Notes: generated by a model from the letters alone, not told the origin. A DNA stretch of 64,000 bases from Ferruginibacter sp. (GCA_019638575.1 JAHBTN010000006.1:1-64000); one strand, 5' to 3'; counted from the stretch's first letter, positions 43,219-52,848 are shown. Numbers and translations: made by a program.

Positions 43219-43887
43219 CTAAAAAGTATATCCCACCGAAATTTTTATTACACGGTTATATGCTGCATAGTTATCATTTTTATCCAGTTTTGATAAACCG
43301 TAATCATATCCGGCCCTTAGGTTAATACCGTTATCAAACTGGTAACCTATACCGCCGGTAAGGCCAAGGTCAACTTTATTAAACCTATCGGTAATACCAA
43401 TGCCTTTGTTGAATACAGAAATGCCCAGCACACCCAATTTAGCATTTAATGTGCTACGTACAAGGTACGAAACCTGCGGGCCAGCATACACTTGTAACCC
43501 TTTTGCAACATTGGCTTTCAGCAACACAGGGATATCAATGTAATGCGATTGCACCTGTGCGCCGGCATTGATGGCAAGGATTTTTAACGCATTTATTTGA
43601 AAATCGCCTTTAATACTGTAGCCTTTTTTTGAATAACCAATGCCTGGTTCAATAGAAAAAGTTTCTGACAAAGGGATGTTGGTATAAGCGCCTACATGAA
43701 AACCTGTTTTACCTTTGGTTACCAGGTAACCATCTGTTTTGTCAAGCAGGTCTTCAATTACCTGTAAATCTTCGCCCTGCCATTTACTGAAGTTTACACC
43801 ACCTCGTATGCCATAGCTTACCTGTGCATTAACGAAGTTGAAAATTAAAAATGAACTGATGATGCTGAGTAAAATTTTTCTTTTCAT
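43219..43887 (-). CDS. PorT-family outer-membrane beta-barrel protein
   Basis: A 222-aa protein with signal peptide (ILLSIISSFLIFNFVNAQ) followed by VSYGIRGGVNFSKWQGEDLQ, the standard opening of the PF13568 barrel family. Later strands are clear (TGFHVGAYTNIPLSETFSIE, LKANVAKGLQVYAGPQVSYL, GLTGGIGYQFDNGINLRAGY), and it ends with the C-terminal aromatic VGYTF. It is located in the outer membrane; whether it acts in T9SS (as PorT) or is one of the many uncharacterised relatives cannot be decided. It is divergent from the tryptophan dioxygenase gene across 178 bp. Confidence 0.92.
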   Translation of the reverse strand: MKRKILLSIISSFLIFNFVNAQVSYGIRGGVNFSKWQGEDLQVIEDLLDKTDGYLVTKGKTGFHVGAYTNIPLSETFSIEPGIGYSKKGYSIKGDFQINALKILAINAGAQVQSHYIDIPVLLKANVAKGLQVYAGPQVSYLVRSTLNAKLGVLGISVFNKGIGITDRFNKVDLGLTGGIGYQFDNGINLRAGYDYGLSKLDKNDNYAAYNRVIKISVGYTF

Positions 43888-44040
43888 ATTTTTTCGCAGG
43901 GTTTTACAGTCTGCTTATTGCCTTGCTTTAGAAAATGATGCCATGCTGTTTTTGTTTACAGAAGGTTTTGTTAAAGCAAAACCTGTTTACCAATGATTAA
44001 CAAAATCAGAAAGTGGCGATGAGGCAAAAAATAAATCATG

Positions 44041-44048
44041 TAAGTTTG
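44041..44048 (+). promoter_or_regulatory. -7 box of the tryptophan dioxygenase gene
   Basis: TAAGTTTG fits TAnnTTTG and sits 17 nt before the ATG. No matching -33 box is seen, so an activator may be needed. Confidence 0.45.
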
Positions 44049-44065
44049 CTTAACAACTTACAATT

Positions 44066-45058
44066 ATGGAAAAAGCAGTTTATTACGCCGATTATTTACA
44101 ACTTGATAAAATAACCGGGGCGCAGGAACCCGAAAGTTTTAAAGATGGAAAAGAACCTGCCCATGATGAAATGCTCTTCATCATCATTCACCAGGCTTAT
44201 GAACTTTGGTTTAAACAGGTATTGTTTGAAGTGGATTCGGTAATTAAAATAATGGATAAACCAGTGGTGAACGATAACTCGAACGATATGGCCACCGTGG
44301 TACATCGCTTAAAAAGAGTAGTTACTATTTTAAAAGTATTGGTACAGCAAATTGATATTATTGAAACAATGACGCCGATGGATTTTTTGGATTTCAGGGA
44401 TATGCTGCGCCCTGCATCTGGTTTTCAGAGTTACCAGTTTAAAGTGCTGGAGGCAAAGCTTGGTTTAAAATTTGAAAACCGCCATGGGCAAAATTATTAC
44501 ACATCGCAACTAAAGGAAAAAGATATTGCCATTATTAAAGATGCAGAAAAGGGTAAATCGGTTATTGAATTGTTGAATGCATGGCTGGAGCGGATGCCTT
44601 TTATTACAGAAGATTTTTGGAAGAATTATCAACAAGTATATGTTAGCAGTTTAGCCGATGCTGAAAAAAACAATGCGGCAATTTTTGAAAATGTGTTTAA
44701 TGATGCGGAAGTAAATGATGAAAGAAATTTATCGGCAAAGGCATGCAGATCTGCTCTTTTCATTATGATGTATCATGGTTATCCCATGCTGGAACTTCCA
44801 TATCAATTATTAGAAACACTTTTGGAAATAGATAACCAATTAGGCAACTGGCGTTACCGACACATAAATATGGTGCAGCGTATGATTGGCTCTCGTATTG
44901 GCACCGGCGGCAGTACGGGTGCAGGTTATTTAAAAGCTGCTATGGATAAGCATTATATATTTAAAGAGATAACCCAACTGAATAGTTTTTTGGTTGAACG
45001 CAAAAAACTACCTGTACTTGAAAAGCCGGTGGTTGAAAAACTGGGTTATCATTTTTAA
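44066..45058 (+). CDS. kynA: Tryptophan 2,3-dioxygenase
   Basis: The heme enzyme opens the indole ring of L-tryptophan to N-formylkynurenine, the first step of the kynurenine pathway. The 330-aa protein has the typical DEMLFIIIHQAYELWFKQVL near the N-terminus, ASGFQSYQFKVLEAKLGL, NWRYRHINMVQRMIGSRIGT and GTGGSTGAGYL. The histidine in the N-terminal HQAYELW and that in RYRH correspond to active-site and heme-binding positions. It is cytosolic. No other kynurenine gene is adjacent. It is convergent with the VPS10-like gene, whose stop lies 12 nt away. Confidence 0.96.
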   Translation: MEKAVYYADYLQLDKITGAQEPESFKDGKEPAHDEMLFIIIHQAYELWFKQVLFEVDSVIKIMDKPVVNDNSNDMATVVHRLKRVVTILKVLVQQIDIIETMTPMDFLDFRDMLRPASGFQSYQFKVLEAKLGLKFENRHGQNYYTSQLKEKDIAIIKDAEKGKSVIELLNAWLERMPFITEDFWKNYQQVYVSSLADAEKNNAAIFENVFNDAEVNDERNLSAKACRSALFIMMYHGYPMLELPYQLLETLLEIDNQLGNWRYRHINMVQRMIGSRIGTGGSTGAGYLKAAMDKHYIFKEITQLNSFLVERKKLPVLEKPVVEKLGYHF

Positions 45059-45070
45059 TTACAAAATTCC

Positions 45071-47581
45071 TTACTGTAGTTTTTGTATAGCATCAAGTTT
45101 GGTGATGTAAATGCTTCGCCCGTGGGTGCCAATCACCAATTCATTTTCTCTTTTTTGAACCACTATATCATGCACCGGCACACGGGGCAGGTTGTGATCA
45201 AGCACTTTAAACGATTTGCCCATATTGAATGAAGCATACAATCCGTTATCGGTACCTACATAAATGATATTTTCTTTTTTGGGGTCTTCGGTTACTACAT
45301 TGATGGGTTCCATGGGTAAATCATTTCCAAGCTTTGTCCAGGTGGCGCCATAATCTTCGCTTACCAAAAGATAAGCGCCAAAATTATCGTTGCGATAACC
45401 GTTTAAACTTACATACACTCTTCCTTCTTTAAATGCTGATGGGGTAACACGGCTCACATACAGGCCTTGCATTTCTTTAGGAATGTTGTTACTTATTTTT
45501 GTCCAGGTATAGCCATCGTCTTTACTTACCTGTATATTGCCGTCATCGGTACCAATATATATGAGTCCGAATTTTAAAGCCGATTCAGCCAAAGTAGTAC
45601 TTGTTCCAAAAGGCACATCGCCGGCTTTGCCACCATTGGTTAAATCGTTGCTTAAAGTTTGCATATCTTCTCCCTGCTGCATGCTGCGATGAAACCTGTT
45701 AGTGGCGTAATAAAAAATATCCTGGTTATGTTTGCTAAGCCAGATGGGTGTTTGCCAGTTAAAGCGGTATTTTTCTTCGCCCAAATCGGGTTGAGGATAA
45801 ATAGAAATTCTTTTTCCTCCATCAGTACTCCTGCGGCTATAAAATCCAAATTGCGAACCAAAGTACAATGTTTTATTATCTCTTGTATCTATAGCTACCT
45901 GCATGCCATCGCCGCCACCCATACGTTTCCATGGATAAACGCCTTCATAATCCCATTGATCAATGTCTTTTGTTTTAGAAGAGCCAAACCAGGTTCCGTT
46001 ATCCTGCAATCCACCATAAATATTATATGGTTTAGCATCGTCAACTGCAATTTTGTAAAACTGCCCTACCGATGGTGTATTGGCTTTAAACCAGTGTTCG
46101 CCATTATCGTAAGTGATGTTGCAGCCGCCATCATTTCCTGCAATCCAGTGCTTATCATTATTTGGGTTCATCCAGCAGCCATGCCAGTCGGCATGTGTGG
46201 CATCATTATCCGTGCTTTTAAAAGTTTTTCCGCCATCGGTACTCAGCATTAACGAATAACCGTTAATCACCAGTTTGTTTTCATCATAATCGCTTACAGA
46301 TATTTTTCCAAAATAATAGCCATAAGTATTGTATAGGTTAAGCTCTTTGCTATTTACTTTTTGCCAGTGTATGCCCGCATCATTGCTGCGGTACACTTCG
46401 CAACCAATAATGGGTGTATCAAACAAAGCTTCATTTGCATCAAACAAGTAATTATAAATTTCGGTTGGTTTTATCTTGTTGGTTTTAACCATTTCTTTTA
46501 CTGATGCTGCCGAATATTTTTCTTTAAAACCATTAGCAGATAAAAACTTGTTTAATTTTTTATCATCCAGGTTTAAAAAATCTTCTTTGCTTATATCTTT
46601 AAAGTTTTTTAAAACATAATTGGTATCAGGTTTTTTCTTTGCAGTATCGGGCCTGTGGTTTTGATTATCAAGTGTAGCATAAATGATATTAGGGTTGGCT
46701 GCAAATACGGCTACACCTATCCTGCCTACGCCATCACCCGTAGGAAAACCACTGCCGGCAATGGTTACAGGCCTCCAGCTATTACCGCCATCGGTGCTTT
46801 TATAAATGCCAGAAGTTTTTCCACCTTCTTCAAAATTCCATGCACGCCTTGTACGGTACCACATAGCTGCATATAATTCATCAGGGTTTTTGGGGTTGAT
46901 ATCCATATCAACAGCGCCGGTATTATCATCAACAAATAAAGTTTGTTTCCATGTTTTACCGCCATCAGTTGTTTTGTAAACACCACGTTCTTTGTTGGGC
47001 GAGTATAAATGGCCAAGCACTGCCACCCATGCCGTATTAAGATCTGTTGGGTGCAATATTATTTTACCAATATGATGGCTCTCGGGTAAACCAAGGTAAT
47101 CCCATGTTTTGCCATTATCATTACTTTTATACACACCTAAACCTGCATACGAAGAGCGGCTGCTGTTAATCTCGCCGGTGCCAACCCAAATTTGGTTATT
47201 GCTTTGTGCTTGTTTTGATTGTTCATTTTTTTTGTTCCATCTTACTGCAATATCACCAATGGTAAAAGTATTTTCTTTATCAAAAACCGGTACAAGGCTT
47301 TGCCCGTTATTGTTGCTATTCCATAAACCGCCTGTTGCATAGGCTACATAAAACTCTGTAGGGTTGCTTGGGTTTACATCTATATCCACCACACGGCCGC
47401 TCATGATGCTTGGCCCCACGTTTCTGAATTTGATGCTGTTTAAACTAGTGTCTTTCTCCAGCAATTTTCTTTTCTCAATGCCGTTTAATCTTTCGGTAGC
47501 AGTAGTGCTTTTTATTTGTGCTATGGCAGAATTAACATTTGTAAAAAGCAGTAATAGTGTAATTTTGAAAACGAATTTCAT
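45071..47581 (-). CDS. Exported VPS10/sortilin-like BNR-repeat protein
   Basis: An 836-aa protein with a signal peptide (FKITLLLLFTNVNSAIAQ) and at least seven BNR or Asp-box repeats of the form SxDxGxTW: SNDNGKTWDYL, TTDGGKTWKQT, STDGGNSWRPV, SNDAGIHWQKV, STDGGKTFKST, SKDDGYTWTKI and SEDYGATWTKL. These make a large beta-propeller like sortilin/VPS10 or sialidase folds. Such proteins are often annotated as glycosyl hydrolases, but I see no catalytic signature of a known GH family. It probably acts in the periplasm or on the cell surface; the substrate or ligand is unknown. It is divergent from the MORN-repeat gene. Confidence 0.92.
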   Translation of the reverse strand: MKFVFKITLLLLFTNVNSAIAQIKSTTATERLNGIEKRKLLEKDTSLNSIKFRNVGPSIMSGRVVDIDVNPSNPTEFYVAYATGGLWNSNNNGQSLVPVFDKENTFTIGDIAVRWNKKNEQSKQAQSNNQIWVGTGEINSSRSSYAGLGVYKSNDNGKTWDYLGLPESHHIGKIILHPTDLNTAWVAVLGHLYSPNKERGVYKTTDGGKTWKQTLFVDDNTGAVDMDINPKNPDELYAAMWYRTRRAWNFEEGGKTSGIYKSTDGGNSWRPVTIAGSGFPTGDGVGRIGVAVFAANPNIIYATLDNQNHRPDTAKKKPDTNYVLKNFKDISKEDFLNLDDKKLNKFLSANGFKEKYSAASVKEMVKTNKIKPTEIYNYLFDANEALFDTPIIGCEVYRSNDAGIHWQKVNSKELNLYNTYGYYFGKISVSDYDENKLVINGYSLMLSTDGGKTFKSTDNDATHADWHGCWMNPNNDKHWIAGNDGGCNITYDNGEHWFKANTPSVGQFYKIAVDDAKPYNIYGGLQDNGTWFGSSKTKDIDQWDYEGVYPWKRMGGGDGMQVAIDTRDNKTLYFGSQFGFYSRRSTDGGKRISIYPQPDLGEEKYRFNWQTPIWLSKHNQDIFYYATNRFHRSMQQGEDMQTLSNDLTNGGKAGDVPFGTSTTLAESALKFGLIYIGTDDGNIQVSKDDGYTWTKISNNIPKEMQGLYVSRVTPSAFKEGRVYVSLNGYRNDNFGAYLLVSEDYGATWTKLGNDLPMEPINVVTEDPKKENIIYVGTDNGLYASFNMGKSFKVLDHNLPRVPVHDIVVQKRENELVIGTHGRSIYITKLDAIQKLQ

Positions 47582-47628
47582 GATAATGGTTTTGGTTGTA
47601 AAAAAGATAAATATCTAAACTGAACGTT

Positions 47629-48318
47629 ATGCAGCATTTAAAAATACGGCAATTGTTGTTAGTTACCATCATACAGTTTTTGTTTTTGATGAGTGGCAGC
47701 GCTCAATATAAAAGTTTTAAGCTTAATGCCGAGGGCGATACTTTAAATGCCATTGACAATAATAATTTTAAACAAGGCAAATGGGTGCTGCATGTAGAAC
47801 CTTTAAGGGGAGAGCCGGGTTATGAAGAAGAAGGTATTTTTAAAAACGATAAAAAAGAAGGGCTTTGGCGCAAGTACAGCCTTGTTGGCGATTTGATTGC
47901 GGTGGAATTTTACAAGCATGGAGATAAAGATGGTATACAGCAATACTATACATACCTGGGCGACCTTATTCGTGAAGAATCGTGGCGTGCTTACGACCCC
48001 AATGCACCTTATGATACCATTCCGGTGTATGGCGAAGGCAATAACGAAATAATTGAATTTAAAGTTATAAAAGCCGAACCCTATAGTGTAAAACACGGTG
48101 AGTGGAAATATTACGAAGCAGGTACAGGCAGGTTGGTAAAGGTTGAAAATTATGACCGGGGTCATTTGGTATCACCTGGCGAAAATATAAAGACAGTGCA
48201 AGCCGTACCCGAAAAAAAGAAGGAGGTGGAAAAAACTCCCGAGATGATTGAATGGGAAAAGAAAAACAGGGGCAAGAAAAAAGCACTAAGAGATGGAAGG
48301 ACTTCGGCAGGTGGGTAA
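47629..48318 (+). CDS. Exported MORN-repeat (YwqK-like) protein
   Basis: A 229-aa protein: signal peptide (LLLVTIIQFLFLMSGSAQ), then MORN-variant repeats such as KQGKWVLHVEPL, KKEGLWRKYSL, GDKDGIQQYYTYLGD and KHGEWKYYEAGTGRLVKVEN, ending in a lysine-rich tail (KKKEVEKTPEMIEWEKKN). Databases label the family toxin-antitoxin system YwqK antitoxin, but an exported protein without a toxin neighbour is unlikely to be one. MORN repeats form beta-hairpin ladders that bind lipids or proteins. Its stop lies 9 nt from that of the convergent esterase gene. Confidence 0.88.
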   Translation: MQHLKIRQLLLVTIIQFLFLMSGSAQYKSFKLNAEGDTLNAIDNNNFKQGKWVLHVEPLRGEPGYEEEGIFKNDKKEGLWRKYSLVGDLIAVEFYKHGDKDGIQQYYTYLGDLIREESWRAYDPNAPYDTIPVYGEGNNEIIEFKVIKAEPYSVKHGEWKYYEAGTGRLVKVENYDRGHLVSPGENIKTVQAVPEKKKEVEKTPEMIEWEKKNRGKKKALRDGRTSAGG

Positions 48319-48327
48319 TGATAAGGT

Positions 48328-49143
48328 TTAATTGCTGTTGAAAAAATGATGAAAATATAAAAGCTGAAAATCTACACTGTTACCCCAGTATGCCCAATTA
48401 TGTTTTCCGGGCCGTTCATAATAATCATGCGCTATTTTTAGTTGTAATAATTTTTGATGAAGACGCCTGTTGCCATTGATAAAGATATCATCAATGCCAC
48501 AATCAAAAATTATTTTAAGATTAGTGCTGGTATAATTTTCTACCAGGTTTATCACCGAAAGATTTTTCCAATTATTGGCATTGCTGATGGTGTCTCCAAT
48601 ACGTTTTGCAATATCAAATTTATTGCGGCTTTCATTAAGATCAACCCCACCACTCATACTGCCAGCGGCGCCATAAGTATCGCTATGCCTGAGGCCTAAA
48701 AATAATGCACCATGGCCGCCCATGCTTAATCCTGTAATGGCCCTGTGTTCTTTATCTGCAATAGTTTTATAATGGCTGTCAATATACTGTACAACTTCTG
48801 AAGTAATATAGGTTTCGTATCGGTATGTGCTATCAACAGGGCTGTCGAAATACCAACTGCTGTAATTGCCATCGGGGCAAACTATCAAAATATTATAAGT
48901 ATCGACGTATGTTTTTAATGCAGGTACTTTTGTAATCCAGTTACTGTAATTACCCGAATAACCATGTAACAGGTAAACTACCGGGAAACGCTTTTCGTTT
49001 TCAATATATACATTGGGTTTTATAACTACACAGTTGATTGCTTTGTGCATACTGTTGCTATAAACAGAAACCGTATCAACCGTGCCGGCAAATATTTTTA
49101 CCGAAATAAAAAAACAAATAAATAAATAACCACAGTATTTCAT
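48328..49143 (-). CDS. Secreted esterase (esterase D / PF00756 family)
   Basis: The 271-aa protein hydrolyses esters, perhaps short-chain acyl or feruloyl groups. A signal peptide (GYLFICFFISVKIFAG) is followed by the alpha/beta-hydrolase fold: FPVVYLLHGYSGNYSNW (oxyanion-hole region), ILIVCPDGNYSSWYFDSPV, nucleophile elbow GLSMGGHGA and C-terminal GKHNWAYW with the catalytic His. The acid is probably in IIFDCGIDDIF. It follows the M1 peptidase terminator and is a single gene. Confidence 0.92.
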   Translation of the reverse strand: MKYCGYLFICFFISVKIFAGTVDTVSVYSNSMHKAINCVVIKPNVYIENEKRFPVVYLLHGYSGNYSNWITKVPALKTYVDTYNILIVCPDGNYSSWYFDSPVDSTYRYETYITSEVVQYIDSHYKTIADKEHRAITGLSMGGHGALFLGLRHSDTYGAAGSMSGGVDLNESRNKFDIAKRIGDTISNANNWKNLSVINLVENYTSTNLKIIFDCGIDDIFINGNRRLHQKLLQLKIAHDYYERPGKHNWAYWGNSVDFQLLYFHHFFNSN

Positions 49144-49174
49144 CTGTTAAATTTAAGTACTGTAAAGATGTAAT

Positions 49175-49203
49175 AAAAAAGCTGCCTATTAAGCAGCTTT
49201 TTT
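49175..49203 (-). terminator. Rho-independent terminator after the M1 peptidase gene
   Basis: AAAAAAGCTGC (49175-49185) pairs with GCAGCTTTTTT (49193-49203) around a 7-nt loop, 17 nt beyond the minus-strand stop at 49221. Confidence 0.85.
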
Positions 49204-49220
49204 ATTAGTTGTTTTTCTTT

Positions 49221-51623
49221 TTATTTTATTTCCTTTTGCATAGGGTTGTTGCCGCCTGCAGCACCTCTGGGGCCAGGGCCACCACTATTTTTAAACAATT
49301 GAAATTTGCTGGGTGTTGCTACCGAAGGCCACCTGTTGTTATCTGTATTAATGTCGGCGGTTTCCCTCATCGGGTCTAATTGAATTGATACTACTTCTTT
49401 ATCTTTCATAAAAGTTTTTACAACTTTATTTTCGTTTTTACGCCATACCTGTGCGGCTATGCGGTCGGTTTCTTTTGTGCCATCCTTAAATGTCCATTCA
49501 ATAATGATGGGCATTACCAGTCCGCCTTTATTGCTGAAAGTTATTTCGTATAAATTTTTATTGCCGGCAATATGAAACCTTTCTGCTTCGCTGTAATCAT
49601 CAGCTACAGATGCAGGCGTGGTTATTTCAAAAGGAGTGGTATCTACTTTTACCAGGTTGCGGTCGTAGCTCCAGTAAAAATCCCTAAGCGATTTATCGGC
49701 ATCGGTGGCAAATGTTATATTCTTATCGTTCCTGTTTCTTATTTTAGAAATGTCTTCAAAATTATTAAGTATTGGTTTTGCCACAGGCACTTTACGGGTT
49801 GTAGCATTTGTATTGGTTTTGGCAGTTGTTCCAGTATTTAATACCGACCATTTTACGGTATCAATTGAAATATCGCATGGGTCTGTGCTATAAAACCATC
49901 CTCTCCAAAACCAATCCAGGTCTTCGGCGCTTGCATCTTCCATAGTACGGAAAAAATCGGCTGGCGTAGGATGTTTAAATGCCCAACGTCTTGCATATTC
50001 TTTAAAGGCATAATCAAATGTTTCCCGGCCCATGATGGTTTCTCTTAAAATATTTAAACCCGTTGTTGGTTTGCTGTATGCATTGGGGCCAAACATGATG
50101 ATGTTTTCGCTGTTGGTCATGATGGGTTCAAGCATATCTTTAGGCAGCTTCATATAATCTACAATTTTATATGCCGGGCCTTTGCTTACCGGGAATTTGT
50201 TGTCCCATAATTCTTCGGTAAGGTATTCGCAAAAAGAGTTAAGTCCTTCATCCATCCAGGTCCATTGCCTCTCATCGCTGTTGATGATCATGGGAAAAAA
50301 GTTATGGCCTACTTCATGTATCACCACACCTAACATTCCGTTTTTTGTTCCTTCGCTGTATGTGCTGTTGGGGCCATAGGCGCCATTATCGTCTTTTTCG
50401 CAACGGCCATAATTGAAACAAATCATAGGATACTCCATACCGTTGGCAGCTTCTATGCTTTGTGCTACCGGGTAAGGATAAGGAATAGTGAATTTAGAAT
50501 AACTTTTGATGGTGTGCGCTACCGCCTTGGTGCTAAACTTACGGTACAATGCATACGCTTCTTTACCATAAGCGCTCATGCACATTACTTTTTTACCCGA
50601 CACTACTGTGGGCATTGCATCCCAAATAAATTTGCGTGACGAGCCCCAGGCAAAATCACGAACCATATCGGCTTTAAATACCCATGTTTTTTTATCTTTT
50701 GATTTTTGTTTTTCACGGGCCACCGCTTCATCTAATGTTACAATTTCTAATGGTTCGGTGGTTGTTTGTGCTTTTTGCCAGCGTGCATATTGCGTAGGTG
50801 TTAACACTTGCTGGTAATTTTGCGCCTGCCCGGTAGCCATTACCACATGGTCGGCAGGAACCGTCATAGCCACTTTAAAATTTCCAAAGGTTAATGCAAA
50901 CTCGCCACTGCCAACAAACTGGTGGTTTTGCCATCCCTGGAAATCGCTGTACACACAAAGGCGAGGGTACCATTGTGTCATGGTAAATAAATCATTTCCA
51001 TCTTCGGCAAAATGTTCAAAGCCGCCACGGCCGCCATATTTTGTACGTTCAATAATGTTATAGTTCCAGTCTACCTTAAAAATAAATTGCTGCCCCGGTT
51101 TTAAAGGTTGCGGCAATTCAATACGCATCATGGTTTTATTAATGGTATATGTTAATGCCTTTCCGGATACATCGGCCACACGGGTGATATTATCACCATA
51201 TTCCCTGTCTTTATCTACTTTACCACTGTACCTTGTAATATCATCTTCGGTAATGCCACGTGGCATAAAGTTGCTGGTTTCGTAACCCGAGTTATTGGTA
51301 TTGCTGTGTTGGTTTTCATCTAACTGAAGCCACAGGTATGTTAATACATCGGGCGAATTGTTGTAGTAGGTAATTGTTTCTTTACCTGTTAGCCGGCGAT
51401 TGGGTTCATCAAGTTCGCAGGTTATATCATAGTCGCAGCGCTGTTGCCAGTACTTGGGGCCCGGTGCACCGCTTGCTGTACGATATTCGTTTGGAGTTGG
51501 TAATATGGTACCCAATTGTTCAAAGCGGTTACCATGGTTACTGCCGGGGTTATTTTTTATATCTTGAGCAAAAGTGCCCTGGCAAGCCAGCAGTACAATA
51601 GAAAATAGCAATAGTTTTTTCAT
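49221..51623 (-). CDS. Exported M1-family zinc aminopeptidase
   Basis: An 800-aa metallopeptidase: signal peptide (KLLLFSIVLLACQGTFAQ), an N-terminal beta domain, then the catalytic domain with VVIHEVGHNFFP (zinc-binding HExxH) and the third ligand in WMDEGLNSFCEYLTEE. The GAMEN-type exopeptidase motif appears as ANGMEYP, a variant (Gly-Met-Glu-Tyr) of GAMEN. The C-terminal 200 residues are a beta-rich domain ending in a glycine-rich tail. It probably trims peptides in the periplasm or at the surface. It is 16 nt downstream of the HupE/UreJ-like gene in the same operon. Confidence 0.94.
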   Translation of the reverse strand: MKKLLLFSIVLLACQGTFAQDIKNNPGSNHGNRFEQLGTILPTPNEYRTASGAPGPKYWQQRCDYDITCELDEPNRRLTGKETITYYNNSPDVLTYLWLQLDENQHSNTNNSGYETSNFMPRGITEDDITRYSGKVDKDREYGDNITRVADVSGKALTYTINKTMMRIELPQPLKPGQQFIFKVDWNYNIIERTKYGGRGGFEHFAEDGNDLFTMTQWYPRLCVYSDFQGWQNHQFVGSGEFALTFGNFKVAMTVPADHVVMATGQAQNYQQVLTPTQYARWQKAQTTTEPLEIVTLDEAVAREKQKSKDKKTWVFKADMVRDFAWGSSRKFIWDAMPTVVSGKKVMCMSAYGKEAYALYRKFSTKAVAHTIKSYSKFTIPYPYPVAQSIEAANGMEYPMICFNYGRCEKDDNGAYGPNSTYSEGTKNGMLGVVIHEVGHNFFPMIINSDERQWTWMDEGLNSFCEYLTEELWDNKFPVSKGPAYKIVDYMKLPKDMLEPIMTNSENIIMFGPNAYSKPTTGLNILRETIMGRETFDYAFKEYARRWAFKHPTPADFFRTMEDASAEDLDWFWRGWFYSTDPCDISIDTVKWSVLNTGTTAKTNTNATTRKVPVAKPILNNFEDISKIRNRNDKNITFATDADKSLRDFYWSYDRNLVKVDTTPFEITTPASVADDYSEAERFHIAGNKNLYEITFSNKGGLVMPIIIEWTFKDGTKETDRIAAQVWRKNENKVVKTFMKDKEVVSIQLDPMRETADINTDNNRWPSVATPSKFQLFKNSGGPGPRGAAGGNNPMQKEIK

Positions 51624-51639
51624 TGTATATTTTTAAAAG

Positions 51640-52230
51640 TTATTCTATCTTTAATAAAAGAAATTTATTCCATGCCATATTTACTGCAATCAATAATGAA
51701 GTTAATGATAAACTCCAAACCCACCATTTCCTGTTAAGCCTTGCAATATTTATAAATAAATAGCTTACAACTAGTATTAAAGTAACCACGGCTATTTGCC
51801 CGGCTTCAAGACCAATGTTAAAACCAAAAAGGCTCCAGCCCAGGCTTTCATCACCAATAATCATAAAGCGTATGGCATTGGCAAATCCCAGTCCATGTAT
51901 CAACCCAAAAAACAAAGCAAAAAAATAATTTAACCGCAACGATTTTGGGTTAAAATCTTTCTCAAAAAAATTGGCAGCAGCTGTAACGATGATAGTGCAG
52001 GGTATCAGGAACTCAACCCATTTATCATTAACCCTTACAATATCATAAACACTTAATGCCAGTGTGAGCGAATGACCGATGGTAAAAGCAGTAACCAGTA
52101 TTAAAACCTGTTTCCAGTTAGCCAATACATAAATGGCGCTTAATGCTAATACAAAAAGTAAATGGTCTAAAGCGTCCCATGCAATAATATGATGCCAGCC
52201 AAGATCAAAATAAAATCCCAAATTCTGCAT
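51640..52230 (-). CDS. HupE/UreJ-family membrane protein
   Basis: A 196-aa protein with about six hydrophobic segments. The family signature is visible: FYFDLGWHHIIAWDALDHLL, LFVLALSAIYVLANWKQVLI, AFTIGHSLTLALSV and FFALFFGLIHGLGFANAIRF. The histidines in GWHH, DH, GHSLTL and GLIHGLGF are those thought to bind a metal such as nickel in HupE/UreJ. No hydrogenase or urease genes are present. It is first in an operon with the M1 peptidase and divergent from the DUF6702 gene, an arrangement I recall from other Bacteroidota. Confidence 0.88.
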   Translation of the reverse strand: MQNLGFYFDLGWHHIIAWDALDHLLFVLALSAIYVLANWKQVLILVTAFTIGHSLTLALSVYDIVRVNDKWVEFLIPCTIIVTAAANFFEKDFNPKSLRLNYFFALFFGLIHGLGFANAIRFMIIGDESLGWSLFGFNIGLEAGQIAVVTLILVVSYLFINIARLNRKWWVWSLSLTSLLIAVNMAWNKFLLLKIE

Positions 52231-52315
52231 CTATTGGAAATCAATTAAATGTTTACAGTAGTTTTGCAATTCAAATATCTTTAAAGTAACGATTTTTTAT
52301 TAATCTCTTGGCTAA

Positions 52316-52846
52316 ATGGTTCAATTATTATTTAAGTGGTTGCTGCTATTTTCTTTTGCAAGGCCTATTGCCCCTGTTAGTGATTTTTATACAGGTGCAA
52401 ATGCAAATCATCCCATTTATGTTAGCGTAACGCAAATTGAACATAATGCCAGTGATAAAACATTGGAAATAAGTTGTAAGATTTTTACTGATGATTTTGA
52501 GCATGAACTACGCAAAACATATAAAGGCACGGTTGACCTGTTGCAACCAAAAGATAAAAATGCCATGAATAAACTAGTGAGTAGTTATGTGCAAAACCAT
52601 TTAATTATACATGTAAACGGAAAGACTGCATTGCTGCAATTTATAGGTTACGAGCAGGATGAAGAAGGCATTATAAGCTATTACCAGGTGAATGATGTGC
52701 AGGCTGTAAAGAAAATTGATGTGATGGATAATATTTTATTTGACTACAAAGAGCAGCAAATAAATATTGTGCATGTGATTGTAAATGGTAAAAGGCAAAG
52801 CACCAAACTGGTAAACCCCAATGCTGCTTATAGTTTTAGTTTTTAA
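52316..52846 (+). CDS. DUF6702 family protein
   Basis: A 176-aa protein. A hydrophobic N-terminus (LLFKWLLLFSFARPIAP) is followed by HPIYVSVTQIEHNASDKTLE, EISCKIFTDDFEHELRKTYK and a beta-rich C-terminal part (KKIDVMDNILFDYKEQQINI) ending in aromatic YSFSF. This is the DUF6702 pattern, common in Bacteroidota and often beside HupE-like and M1-peptidase genes. The function is unknown. The divergent 85-bp spacer with HupE holds the promoters. It is convergent with the CorC gene, whose stop lies 2 nt away. Confidence 0.85.
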   Translation: MVQLLFKWLLLFSFARPIAPVSDFYTGANANHPIYVSVTQIEHNASDKTLEISCKIFTDDFEHELRKTYKGTVDLLQPKDKNAMNKLVSSYVQNHLIIHVNGKTALLQFIGYEQDEEGIISYYQVNDVQAVKKIDVMDNILFDYKEQQINIVHVIVNGKRQSTKLVNPNAAYSFSF

Positions 52847-52848
52847 AA

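Noticed and set aside
45071-47581. Glycoside hydrolase
   Set aside because: The BNR propeller resembles sialidases, but the arginine triad and acid residues of a known family are not evident.
47629-48318. Antitoxin of a toxin-antitoxin system
   Set aside because: The YwqK name comes from database labels; the protein is exported and has no toxin neighbour.
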